Shown here piece after piece: positions 1-7,690 of a DNA stretch of 18,897 nt. Made by a program: the position numbers and the translations under genes. The notes under the pieces were generated by a model. That model had not been told where the DNA came from. It did not search any database and worked only from the letters and a program-made list of their open reading frames with translations. The DNA comes from GCA-2717185 sp047517345 (GTDB lineage Bacteria; Pseudomonadota; Alphaproteobacteria; UBA8366; GCA-2717185). The stretch lies in the NCBI GenBank assembly GCA_047517345.1, contig JAKZTB010000342.1:1-18897 (forward strand), given 5' to 3'. Each line of letters opens with the position of its first letter. The stretch's first letter is position 1.

Positions 1-325
1 GGACAGGCAGTCCGACAAGCCTAAAAAGGATGTCTGGCTCCGGCCCCTGCGACGGGATTGGAAACGCACCCTCAATCGCTAAAATCGGCCGGGGCGAATG
101 GAAACGCCCGCGCTGATTCCACGGCCTGAACGAACGCTTACCAACAAACCGTAGACCTTCCAATGCCGATTTGTGCGGCGGCATGGGCTCGCGTCTGCCC
201 GGCTGCGGTGCGAATTAGCGCTATTGCCCGACCTAATCTCATGTCTCTGTTCTCAACCGTTAGCGGGGCAGTGGGCTGCCGGCAGGACTTAAACCTCTGT
301 CGACTATCTGTCGTTTCGATTAGCG
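1..325. other. Gene-poor left edge
   Basis: No intact gene is supported here apart from the short HTH fragment listed separately. All frames are short or broken. The octamer GGAAACGC occurs twice (near 60-67 and 100-107), but this is too little to call a repeat array. Base composition is mixed and no tRNA or rRNA fold was found. The stretch probably belongs to the decayed border that continues to about 1122. Confidence 0.5.
138..242 (-). pseudogene. XRE-type helix-turn-helix fragment
   Basis: A 34-residue reading frame begins MRLGRAIALIRTAAGQTRA and ends STVCW before a TAA stop. It resembles the first four helices of an XRE/Cro-C1 DNA-binding domain (pattern: L-G-x-x-I-x-x-x-R, then Q-T, then A-A-x-I-G-I, then R-S-T-V). 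The usual continuation after the recognition helix (S-x-x-E/W-x-x-G) is cut off by the stop. There is no convincing ribosome binding site. I read it as the remains of a regulator gene. A chance match is possible because the segment is short and alanine-rich. Confidence 0.3.
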
Positions 326-673
326 TCACATGCCGTCCCCGGTCCTAGTATCGGACCTTGCACACTCACCGCAACGGCACATATGCCTGTTACGACCATC
401 GTGATGGTTAGAGTAATTAACGTGCCCTTTATCTTTGAAGACCCGGCATTCGATTTTGTCCGGGGAATTGTTCGCATCCCCGCATCCAATGATGTCGGAA
501 CGTACGAGTTCTAAATTTCCACCAAAACGCTCGATGACGTTTTTGGCTTGCCCGAATTGAGCCCAAATAGAGTTCTCTCGTTGTACCTGAAACACCGCGA
601 AAAAATCTTTGCCGCTATACAGCTGGCCTTCGAAGACAACAGGTTTACCATCACAGATAGCGACTTCGACCAT
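326..673 (-). CDS. Hypothetical protein, 115 aa
   Basis: I do not recognise this protein. The frame is open further upstream (to 739), but the ATG at 673 has a GGGAG motif nine bases before it (683-687) and is the best start, giving MVEVAICDGKPVVFEGQLY at the N-terminus. The first 80 or so residues look like a small soluble beta/alpha domain. The C-terminal 25 residues are rich in H, R, C and D and look less protein-like. The DNA is clearly more AT-rich than the catabolic operon, which suggests transferred or orphan DNA. It points the same way as the downstream operon but is separated from it by a 450-nt gap. Whether it is expressed cannot be judged from sequence alone. Confidence 0.4.
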   Translation of the reverse strand: MVEVAICDGKPVVFEGQLYSGKDFFAVFQVQRENSIWAQFGQAKNVIERFGGNLELVRSDIIGCGDANNSPDKIECRVFKDKGHVNYSNHHDGRNRHMCRCGECARSDTRTGDGM

Positions 674-719
674 TAGCCTCATCTCCCGACGGTATCGCTG
701 TCGTATTTGAGGAAAGTAG

Positions 720-959
720 GCGAGCACCCAGCGCACCAATCAGCGCCGGAACCTGACGCCGATGGTGGTGTCCGGCACCCACAGCCTGGATATGAGCCTG
801 TGGCTGATAGAAGGCCTGGAGCCGGTGTCGATTTTTGCGCTATCGTCCGACAAGGTGCTGTCGAAGGACGCCACGTTCGGCGTCTTCACCATGAACCTGT
901 CCGCGGCGCGCGGCGAGATAGTGCAACTACCGCTGGCCTTCGCGGAACTACGGGGATGA
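720..959 (+). pseudogene. Gfo/Idh/MocA-type oxidoreductase remnant
   Basis: The frame between a TAG at 717-719 and the TGA at 957-959 encodes a segment resembling the middle of a Gfo/Idh/MocA NAD(P)-dependent sugar-type dehydrogenase. The recognisable parts are N-Q-R-R-N-L-T-P, then V-S-G-T-H-S-L-D-M-S-L-W-L, then P-V-S-I-F-A and K-D-A-T-F-G-V-F-T. In intact members (about 350-400 aa) this region contains the conserved H and D and lies after the Rossmann domain. Here there is no Rossmann domain upstream, and the frame degenerates after residue 60 and stops. I infer a truncated gene copy. An ATG at 762 exists but there is no clear ribosome binding site. Confidence 0.4.
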
Positions 960-1122
960 TTGGAGAGTCGGTTTAGGGGAATGTTCCCGGCCGGCGTGGA
1001 TTGAACGACATCTGTTACCGTACCGCTGGCGAAGCGCTTCACTGCGGCAATATTCTCACCGACCGCCGTCAAATCGTTCGACGGCGATTTATCTGCGTCG
1101 AGACAACGAGAAACACAGCCCG
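960..1122. other. Intergenic stretch downstream of the UPF0280 gene
   Basis: This lies between the MocA-like remnant and the end of the minus-strand operon. It contains a perfect GAAGCGCTTC palindrome near 1031-1040 and a short CCGGCCGG, but neither is followed by a T tract on the minus strand. I therefore see no intrinsic terminator for the operon. Confidence 0.4.
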
Positions 1123-2031
1123 TCAGCTGTATTGCGTTCCAATGAATTTGTTTGGGGCTCCACGAAGCTGTTTCGCGCCGACGGCCGCGAATTGACCTTG
1201 GCACCCGATCAGCGCGCCGACGATCAGCTTCCGTTCCAGCATGCGCTGGGCAGAGGCCTTACCGCGCGCGAGCGCTTCGGCGACCATATCCGCCGGCAAC
1301 TCTCCGACCCGCCGTGTAACGAGACGGTCGCCGAGATCGCTGTCCGGATCCAACGACGTTGCGGGCGCGCGCTCGACCGCGGCGTGATCGCAATCGACCG
1401 CGTTGCCGATCAACGTCGCCGCGACATCGGCCGCCGCGGCATCTTGCGCCAGGACGGTTACGGCATCCGCGATGCCGAGCGAGAAGCTACGTCCGCCGGC
1501 GCCGCTTGTCGCAATGCCGCCGATACCGTCGCCGGCGGACAATCTGACGGCACCGTCGGGCGATGCCGCCGCAAGGCGCGACACGGCACCGATGGTCAAA
1601 CTTTCGCCCGGCGGCAAATGAACCGCGATGTCGCCGCCATTGTTGACATAGGCCTTGGCGAGGCCCGGCGTCACGGCCATGGCGGCGAGAACCTCGTCGG
1701 CAACGGCACCGGCAACCGCCGCCATCGGCGTCACGAAGGTGGAACGGTGCGGTCGGACCGCCACCAGCATGCGGCGCGCCACGGCGCCATTAAGCACAGG
1801 GCCGCTATCGCCGACAGGCGTGCGCAATGCGGGTAGTTCGGAAACCAACTCGGACAACAACCCCTCGAAACGATGCGAGGCCTTGGCATAGGCCGCACGC
1901 ACCGCGGCCGCGTCTCCGTCGGCGCCGATCACGAGGTCGATCGGGCCCTCGTTGAGGTGAAGCCGGCCGCCGGACAGCCGCGCAAGCTGAGCCGCGGGAC
2001 CGGATCGGGTCATATGGCGCGCGGTCTCCAT
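1123..2031 (-). CDS. UPF0280 family protein (ApbE superfamily)
   Basis: A 302-residue protein of the UPF0280/COG2122 family, related to the ApbE FMN transferases. The supporting motifs are F-V-T-P-M-A-A-V-A-G-A-V-A-D-E (99-113) and the ApbE-like N-N-G-G-D-I (130-135), which in ApbE contributes to flavin and metal binding. The family usually runs 240-300 residues, so the length is normal. There is no signal peptide, so it is probably cytoplasmic, unlike the exported ApbE proteins. It is the last gene of the operon, 10 nt after hnr. No strong ribosome binding site precedes the ATG at 2031, and an alternative in-frame ATG lies six codons later, so the start is uncertain. UPF0280 has no established activity as far as I know. 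From its superfamily and its position beside a reductase family known to carry covalent flavin, I infer a role as flavin transferase or maturation factor for Hnr. Confidence 0.85.
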   Translation of the reverse strand: METARHMTRSGPAAQLARLSGGRLHLNEGPIDLVIGADGDAAAVRAAYAKASHRFEGLLSELVSELPALRTPVGDSGPVLNGAVARRMLVAVRPHRSTFVTPMAAVAGAVADEVLAAMAVTPGLAKAYVNNGGDIAVHLPPGESLTIGAVSRLAAASPDGAVRLSAGDGIGGIATSGAGGRSFSLGIADAVTVLAQDAAAADVAATLIGNAVDCDHAAVERAPATSLDPDSDLGDRLVTRRVGELPADMVAEALARGKASAQRMLERKLIVGALIGCQGQFAAVGAKQLRGAPNKFIGTQYS

Positions 2032-2041
2032 CGCAGCGCCG

Positions 2042-3583
2042 CTACTTCAATTCCCGTGACTGCAACGGCCAAGGGTTTTCCGGCTGCGATGCCGTGCGAC
2101 GCGCCGTTTCCCGAAATTCCGCAACAACCTCGTCCAGCGGCGTAACCGCGTCGACATGCCCGCCCAACTCGGCGTAATTGGCACGCGACAGCGTGAATTC
2201 GATGGGCGCGACAATCGCTGGGGTCGGCACATAACCGAAGGATTTTTCAGGCATGCGGGCGACGTCGACCATCACGGTGATCCCGCCGCCCGGCCAGATA
2301 TAGGCCGGCGCGCCGCCCAGGGTGACGCGCGTCACGCGCGCCCGGACCGAACGGGTCAGCCGCACGGGGTTTTCCGTCACGCCGGCCCGGAGCGAGCCGC
2401 CGGCGCCGGCCATGAACAGCACCGTCGCGAGCGACGGCTCGCAATTCTCGCCGATGCGCTGGACCACCGCCGCGAGTTGATCGGGCATCTCCTTCTCCAT
2501 CGGCCGCAGCGCCTCGTCGAGCTCGCAGAAAATCGAATCCTCGCCGGTCGTGCTGGTCATCAACAGGCGCATGCCCGGCCAGGCGAACTTCGGGTCGATG
2601 GTCTCGATGATGCTCAGCGGATCGGTGATGTCGGTACCGCCCCAGCCTTGTCCGGGTTCGGCGACCTGGAAGTACCGGCCCGCCGTCGACCTGCGGCCGC
2701 GAATCCGGATTCCCGTCGGTTTCATGTCCAGCACCTTCCCGGCCTGATGTTCGGACAGGACACCGGTAATGTGGTCGTCGACCACCACCACCTCGTCGGC
2801 ATGGCCGAGCCATTGTTTGGCGAAGATGCCGATGGTCGCCGATCCGCACCCGACCCGCATGCGTTGCTCTTCGACGCCGTCGACGATCGGCGGTTTGTCC
2901 GCTTCGATCACAAGCTTGGCGCCGTCGTCGATCTCGAGCTCGACGGGTTCCTTGTTGCACAGCGCCATCAGGGTATCGCAGGTAACCGAGCCCTCCTTCT
3001 TGCTGCCCCCGGTCAGGTGGCGTACGCCGCCGAGCGACAGCATCTGCGAGCCGTATTCCGCCGTGGTGACATGCCCGACATGCTGGCCCCGGGCCCGGAC
3101 CACGGCGGTCTCCGAGCCGAGATGACGGTCGGTATCGATCTTCACCTTGACGCCGCAATAGCTGAAGATGCCTTCCGAGACGACGGTGACCGTATCCACG
3201 CCCTCAAATTCGCTGGAGACGATAAAGCGCGCCGGCTTGTAGTCGGGATAGGTCGTTCCCGCGCCGATCCCCGTCACGAACACCTGCTCGCCGGTGACCG
3301 GATTGCCGTCCCAATCCTCTTCGGCCTCGAGGAACGGCACCATGGCGCCGCCGTCGCGCGCCGTCCGCTCGGCCATGACCAGCGGGTCGGTCCGGATCAA
3401 CCGGCCGTCCTGATTGGCGTATCGCGCGCAGGCCCCCGCGCGGCCCGGTCGGATTCGGCACAGCACCGGGCAGGCGTCGCAGCGGATGATCCCGTCTTCG
3501 CCTTCGCGCGCGCCGAACATTTCCGTGCGGTCTATCCCGGCCGGTTGTTCGCCCTTGGCCGGTGGCTTTGCTCGCTTCGCCAT
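2042..3583 (-). CDS. hnr: 6-hydroxynicotinate reductase homologue
   Basis: A 513-residue protein matching the 6-hydroxynicotinate reductase family. In Eubacterium barkeri that enzyme reduces 6-hydroxynicotinate to 1,4,5,6-tetrahydro-6-oxonicotinate and contains covalent flavin and Fe-S clusters. An N-terminal ferredoxin-like motif is visible: C35-x2-C38-x3-C42-x9-C52. Further cysteines lie at 143, 202, 209 and 246, with two more in the C-terminal half, ten in all. Conserved-looking blocks include L-T-G-G-S (190-194), G-C-G-S-A-T (245-250) and D-D-H-I-T-G-V-L-S (269-277). No signal peptide or membrane segment is seen. The start is well supported: AAGGAG (3591-3596) lies seven bases before the ATG. 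The gene follows the molybdoenzyme by 16 nt and precedes UPF0280 by 10 nt. Its exact substrate here is inferred; a related N-heterocyclic acid is possible. Confidence 0.8.
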   Translation of the reverse strand: MAKRAKPPAKGEQPAGIDRTEMFGAREGEDGIIRCDACPVLCRIRPGRAGACARYANQDGRLIRTDPLVMAERTARDGGAMVPFLEAEEDWDGNPVTGEQVFVTGIGAGTTYPDYKPARFIVSSEFEGVDTVTVVSEGIFSYCGVKVKIDTDRHLGSETAVVRARGQHVGHVTTAEYGSQMLSLGGVRHLTGGSKKEGSVTCDTLMALCNKEPVELEIDDGAKLVIEADKPPIVDGVEEQRMRVGCGSATIGIFAKQWLGHADEVVVVDDHITGVLSEHQAGKVLDMKPTGIRIRGRRSTAGRYFQVAEPGQGWGGTDITDPLSIIETIDPKFAWPGMRLLMTSTTGEDSIFCELDEALRPMEKEMPDQLAAVVQRIGENCEPSLATVLFMAGAGGSLRAGVTENPVRLTRSVRARVTRVTLGGAPAYIWPGGGITVMVDVARMPEKSFGYVPTPAIVAPIEFTLSRANYAELGGHVDAVTPLDEVVAEFRETARRTASQPENPWPLQSRELK

Positions 3584-3599
3584 GGCGTTTCTCCTTGGT
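3584..3599 (-). promoter_or_regulatory. Strong Shine-Dalgarno of hnr
   Basis: AAGGAG at 3591-3596, read on the minus strand, sits seven bases before the hnr ATG, inside the 16-nt gap after the molybdoenzyme stop. It fixes the hnr start and is the best ribosome binding site in this operon. That fits independent, efficient translation of hnr compared with the coupled genes before it. Confidence 0.75.
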
Positions 3600-6365
3600 T
3601 CAGCCGTTCCGCTTTTGCAGTTCTTCGAAGAGGCGATGCGGCAATAGCGGCACGCGCGTCACTTTGACGCCCGTCGCGTGCCGTATCGCCCCGAATATCG
3701 CCGGCGCCGTCGGCACCAGGGCCGGTTCGCCGATGCCCTTCGCCCCATACGGGCCCAAGGGCTCTTCGTCCTCGATCAGGATGACGTCGATCTCCGGCAC
3801 ATCGCCGACGGTGGGTATCAGATAGTCGTGCAGGTTCTCGGTCCTTCCAGGGAGGTATTCCTCCATCAGGGCAAAACCGATGCCTTGCGCGATCCCGCCA
3901 TAAATCTGTCCCTCGACCAGGTTCGGATTGATCGCCCGGCCGACATCGTGCGCCGCGACGATGCGGCGAAGGTTCACGGTTCCCAGCGCTGTGTCGACTT
4001 CGAGGTCGGCGACCTGCGCGGCGAAACCGTAGGTCGCGTACGGCACGCCCTGCCCGTTCCCGTCCAAGGGTTTCGTCGGCGGATCGAAGCGGCCCTCACC
4101 GACCATGACCGTGCCGGCCTCGTCCAGGCTTGGAAGCGCTGCCAAAGCCAGTTTGGTTTCGCGATCGTCTTCGCGCACCGTCGCAATTGCGCCTTCGAGC
4201 GCGATTTCGGCACCCTCGCCCGCATTGGCAAACCGCAATATACCGGCCCGCAAATCGCGACCGGCGAGATAGGCCGCCTTGCCCGTGACGAACGTCTGGC
4301 GCGACGCCGAGGTCTTGCCGGCATCGGGGGTCAAATCGGTATCGCCGTGCACCAGGTCGAAAGCGTTAGGCGGCAGGCCAAGCGCATCGGCGCATATCTG
4401 CAGCACGACGGTATAGGATCCCTGACCGATATCGACCGCGCCGTTGAACAGGGTCAACCGGCCCTCGCGCGACAGGCTGACGCGGACGGTCGACGGGTTT
4501 GACATCGACGTATTGCCGCAGCCGTACCACATGCACCCGACCCCGACTCCCCGACGTGTACTGCCGTTATCGGCCGCGTTCGCCGCGTCCGCTTCCTGCC
4601 TCAATCGCTGCCAATGCGGGCGCAAGGCATCGAGGCATTGGGTGAGGCCCACGCTCGCTTCGAGCACTTGTCCCGTCGCGGTCGGCTGTCCGGCCCGGAT
4701 CGCGTTGCGGTAGCGGAATTCGAACGGGTCCATGCCGAGCGCCAACGCAAGATCGTCGTAGAGCTGTTCCTGTATTATCGCCGTCTGCGGTACGCCGAAT
4801 CCTCGAAAAGCGCCGGATGGCGGTTCGTTGGTGTAGATCGCACGCGTCGCCATGCGCACGTTGCGAACAAAATAGGGCCCGCTGCCATGCACCGGCACGC
4901 GGTCGGCGACGGTCGGCCCCCAGGAGGCGTAAGCGCCGGTGTTGAAATCCGCCGCCATCTCGATCGCCAGAAGGTTGCCCTCCGCATCCGCCGCCGCCCG
5001 GCCTTGGATCGACGCGGGATGGCGCTTCGTGCTGGAAGCCATCGATTCGATCCGCGTGTAAACGCAGCGCACCGGCTTATCGAGTTTCCACGCCGCAACC
5101 GCCAAAAGCGGTTGAACCGACAGATCTAGCTTGCCGCCGAAACCGCCGCCGCAGGCCGTCGGCACGATGCGCACCGCATCCGCCGCAATACCGAGAATAC
5201 GCGCGCAATCGTCGCGGTCCATATAAGGCGCTTGCGTGCTGGCGGCGATCTCGATGCGATTGCCGACGCGCCGCGCGTAACCGGCTTCGGGTTCGATATA
5301 GGCGTGTTCGACGAACGCTGTCTGCAATTCTCCGTCCGCCGTAACTGCGGCAGCCGCGAACGCTGCTTCGACATCGCCCTTATTGAGACTGCCTTGAACC
5401 AGCAGATTGTCGGGGTGCGATTCATGGACCGGTGCCGCGCCTTTGGACGAGGCGGCGGCCACACCGGTTACCGGGTCTTCGAGCGTCCATTCGATCGGTA
5501 ATTCGGCGAAGGAAATCGCCTCCACCGCCGCACGTTCGCCGACGAGTGCCAGAACCGTCTCGCCGCGGAACCGTATCCAACCCGCGGCGAAGGCCGGCTG
5601 GTCCTTGATGTGCGGGTTGATGCCGAAACTGTTTGCGCCCGGCACGTCGGCAGCGGTCAGGATCGCAGCGAGACCGGGATGCGCCGCGCGGAAGGCGTCC
5701 AGGTCGCCGAACGTGAATGTCGCGCGGGCGTGCGGCGAACGGACGGCCCGCAGCCACAGCGCGTCTTCCGGCGCCGCATCGGCGCCAAACAGGTCGCTTC
5801 CCGAGACCTTGGCGTGGCCGTCGACCCGAGCCATTCGTGTGCCGACGCTGGGGCCATCTATGGTGACGGCATCGGAGGCGTCTATGAACCGGTGCGCCTC
5901 GACGACGGCGCGGACGATCGGCCGGTATCCGGTGCAGCGGCAGAGCACGCCGCCGAGCGCATCCTCGACTGCGGCCTCGTCGGGATTGGGATTACGGGCA
6001 AGCAACTCACGCGCCGCCATCAGCATGCCCGGCGTGCAAATACCGCATTGCGCAGCACCGTAATGCAGAAACGCGCGCTGCAGCGCGGTCAGCTTTCCCG
6101 CGGCACCGAGGCCCTCGACGGTGTCGACCGCCGCACCCGATACCTGGGCGAGCGGCACCATGCAGGCGCAGACTTGGCGCCCGTCGATCAACACGGTACA
6201 GGCGCCGCAGTCGCCCGCATCGCAGCCGGACTTGGTGCCGGTCAGGCCGAACTCGTCGCGCAACACGTTAGTCAGACGCCGGAACGGGTCGCCGCCGCAG
6301 GAGACCGGCTGGCCGTTCAAGGTGAACCGCGTTCCCGTTTCGACAGTGCGGCCGCTGTCGTTCAT
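3600..6365 (-). CDS. Fused [2Fe-2S]/molybdopterin hydroxylase subunit (XDH family)
   Basis: A 921-residue protein in which the small iron-sulfur subunit and the large molybdenum subunit of a xanthine-dehydrogenase-family enzyme form one chain. Residues 1-80 carry the plant-type [2Fe-2S] motif (C48, C53, C56, C68). Residues 85-165 carry the second cluster (C107, C110, C142, C144). The molybdopterin domains follow from about 175: C-G-G-G-F-G-G-K, then G-A-F-R-G-F-G-V-P-Q, then V-D-I-G-Q-G. Near the C-terminus G-A-K-G-I-G-E supplies the catalytic glutamate. Such enzymes hydroxylate electron-poor ring carbons with water. The fusion layout and length resemble the Desulfovibrio gigas aldehyde oxidoreductase, but here a separate FAD gene lies directly upstream with an ATGA overlap. 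The context with hnr points to nicotinate or a similar azaarene. The substrate itself cannot be read from the sequence. Confidence 0.92.
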   Translation of the reverse strand: MNDSGRTVETGTRFTLNGQPVSCGGDPFRRLTNVLRDEFGLTGTKSGCDAGDCGACTVLIDGRQVCACMVPLAQVSGAAVDTVEGLGAAGKLTALQRAFLHYGAAQCGICTPGMLMAARELLARNPNPDEAAVEDALGGVLCRCTGYRPIVRAVVEAHRFIDASDAVTIDGPSVGTRMARVDGHAKVSGSDLFGADAAPEDALWLRAVRSPHARATFTFGDLDAFRAAHPGLAAILTAADVPGANSFGINPHIKDQPAFAAGWIRFRGETVLALVGERAAVEAISFAELPIEWTLEDPVTGVAAASSKGAAPVHESHPDNLLVQGSLNKGDVEAAFAAAAVTADGELQTAFVEHAYIEPEAGYARRVGNRIEIAASTQAPYMDRDDCARILGIAADAVRIVPTACGGGFGGKLDLSVQPLLAVAAWKLDKPVRCVYTRIESMASSTKRHPASIQGRAAADAEGNLLAIEMAADFNTGAYASWGPTVADRVPVHGSGPYFVRNVRMATRAIYTNEPPSGAFRGFGVPQTAIIQEQLYDDLALALGMDPFEFRYRNAIRAGQPTATGQVLEASVGLTQCLDALRPHWQRLRQEADAANAADNGSTRRGVGVGCMWYGCGNTSMSNPSTVRVSLSREGRLTLFNGAVDIGQGSYTVVLQICADALGLPPNAFDLVHGDTDLTPDAGKTSASRQTFVTGKAAYLAGRDLRAGILRFANAGEGAEIALEGAIATVREDDRETKLALAALPSLDEAGTVMVGEGRFDPPTKPLDGNGQGVPYATYGFAAQVADLEVDTALGTVNLRRIVAAHDVGRAINPNLVEGQIYGGIAQGIGFALMEEYLPGRTENLHDYLIPTVGDVPEIDVILIEDEEPLGPYGAKGIGEPALVPTAPAIFGAIRHATGVKVTRVPLLPHRLFEELQKRNG

Positions 6366-7234
6366 GCCGCAGCCTTCCTGTCCGCGCGCAGCGCGGCAAG
6401 GGCGCGGCGCACCAAGACCAGGGCCGCCGCCCGGCGGAATTCGCCGCTGCCGCGGACATCGTCGATTGGCGACAGTGCCGAAAACATTGCTTCATCGACG
6501 TGCGCGTCAAGCGGCTCTTCGATCGATCGGCCGGTTATCGCCGTCTCGAGCTCGGGCAATCGCCGTGCGACTTCGGAACAGGCGCCGACGGCAACGCGGG
6601 CGTGTCCGATCCGCCCCGATGAATCGGTTTCGACCAGCGCGGCAACCATCGCGATCGAGATAACGAGATAACGCCTCGCGCCAAGCTTGCTGAATGTCGA
6701 ACGCGCTCCGCAACCACGCTTCGGGATCAGGATCGCCGCAACGAGTTCGTCAGCATGGCGAACCGTCCGGCGATTACCGAGAACGAATTCTTCGAGTGGC
6801 ACCGTCCGATGCCCCCCTGCCGACCGCAGCTCGACCTCGGCATCCAATGCGAGAAGCGCTGGAATCCCATCGGCCGCGGGCGAGGCGTTACAAATATTAC
6901 CGACCAACGTTCCGCGGTTCTGAATTTGCACGCCGCCGACATCACGCCCCGCCAAACGCAGGCAGTCGAACCAATTCGGCAATCCGGCCTCGATCAGGCC
7001 GGTCCAGGTCACCAGGCACCCGATGCGAAAGGCGTCAGCTTTCTCTTCGATCGAGGAGAGACCATCGACGGCCGTGAGGTCGAGAACATGCGCCGGCCCC
7101 GCCCGGCCCCAGGCAAAGGCTTCGGTCGCCGCGGGATAGACATCTGTCCCGCCGGCGAGGAGCGTCCACGGCCGCTTGGGTAGCAGGTCCAGCGCGGCCT
7201 TCAAACTCTCCGGCCGTTCGTAGGTGGGCGTCAT
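6362..7234 (-). CDS. FAD-binding subunit of the molybdenum hydroxylase
   Basis: A 290-residue protein of the CoxM/XdhB-type FAD subunit family (FAD_binding_5 plus CO-dehydrogenase flavoprotein C-terminal domain). The two pyrophosphate-binding motifs are present: A-G-G-T-D (27-31) and N-R-G-T-L-V-G-N-I-C-N-A-S-P-A-A-D (106-122). The length is normal for the family. It carries electrons from the Fe-S clusters of the fused partner to an acceptor such as NAD+, quinone or another carrier; which one is unknown. The stop overlaps the ATG of the molybdopterin subunit (ATGA), and its own ATG overlaps the MarR stop by one base (TGATG), so translation is probably coupled on both sides. Start choice is supported by this overlap and by the N-terminal T-Y-E-R-P-x-S-L-x-x-A typical of the family. 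Confidence 0.92.
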   Translation of the reverse strand: MTPTYERPESLKAALDLLPKRPWTLLAGGTDVYPAATEAFAWGRAGPAHVLDLTAVDGLSSIEEKADAFRIGCLVTWTGLIEAGLPNWFDCLRLAGRDVGGVQIQNRGTLVGNICNASPAADGIPALLALDAEVELRSAGGHRTVPLEEFVLGNRRTVRHADELVAAILIPKRGCGARSTFSKLGARRYLVISIAMVAALVETDSSGRIGHARVAVGACSEVARRLPELETAITGRSIEEPLDAHVDEAMFSALSPIDDVRGSGEFRRAAALVLVRRALAALRADRKAAA

Positions 7235-7686
7235 CAGGCGAGCTTCCGCAGCAATTTTAGGAATGTTCGCCGCTCGGTTCGGGCGAGTGGCGCAAGGGTG
7301 GCTTCGGTAATCTCTTCGGCGCGCGGAACGGCCTTGCGCAGTAACTCAAACCCCTTTTTTGAGAGCCGCCACAGGCTTCGCCGCCGGTCGGTCGGGTCGG
7401 GTCGCGCGTCGACCAGGTCCCGTTCGGCCAGCCGTTTGACGACGCCGAGGATGGTCGCCGGGTCCATCGCCGTCAGCCGCCCGAGCCGGTTTTGCGACAC
7501 TTCATTTTCGTCGCCGATCTTCACAAGCGCCGCGAATTGGGTCGGCGTTAGGTGAAATTCGTTCAGCCCTTCGAAAAATATCGCCGCGTGCCGCTGGTTG
7601 GCCCGGCGCAGAAGATGCCCGACCTGATCCTCGAGGACGTATTCCTCGTCGATTGGCCGCGCCATGTTTGCTGAATTCGCCTGCAT
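7234..7686 (-). CDS. MarR-family transcriptional regulator
   Basis: A winged-helix regulator of about 150 residues. The recognition region runs L-T-P-T-Q-F-A-A-L through S-Q-N-R-L-G-R-L-T-A-M-D-P-A-T-I, followed by the wing motif D-P-T-D-R-R-R-S-L. The frame stays open further upstream into hyuB, but that part is a shadow of hyuB. I chose the ATG at 7686, four bases after the hyuB stop; the ATG at 7665 is an alternative, and neither has a strong ribosome binding site. The regulator is the third gene of the operon it presumably controls. MarR proteins usually repress catabolic genes until an aromatic or heterocyclic acid binds. The palindrome at 11551-11568 is a candidate operator. Confidence 0.85.
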   Translation of the reverse strand: MQANSANMARPIDEEYVLEDQVGHLLRRANQRHAAIFFEGLNEFHLTPTQFAALVKIGDENEVSQNRLGRLTAMDPATILGVVKRLAERDLVDARPDPTDRRRSLWRLSKKGFELLRKAVPRAEEITEATLAPLARTERRTFLKLLRKLA

Positions 7687-7690
7687 AATT

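Noticed and set aside
55..115. Possible CRISPR-like repeats (GGAAACGC twice)
   Set aside because: Only two short copies with unlike flanks; no repeat-spacer regularity.
265..310. tRNA T-arm-like sequence on the minus strand (GGTTTAAGTCC)
   Set aside because: The T-stem does not pair properly and no anticodon or acceptor stem could be found nearby.
740..1204. Minus-strand frame of 154 codons
   Set aside because: It overlaps the end of the UPF0280 gene on the same strand and is antisense to the MocA-like remnant; no family resemblance.
2156..3667. Long plus-strand frame of 503 codons opposite hnr
   Set aside because: It is the antisense shadow of a GC-rich gene; its translation is H/R/D-rich, matches no family I know, and hnr on the other strand has clear motifs and a strong ribosome binding site.
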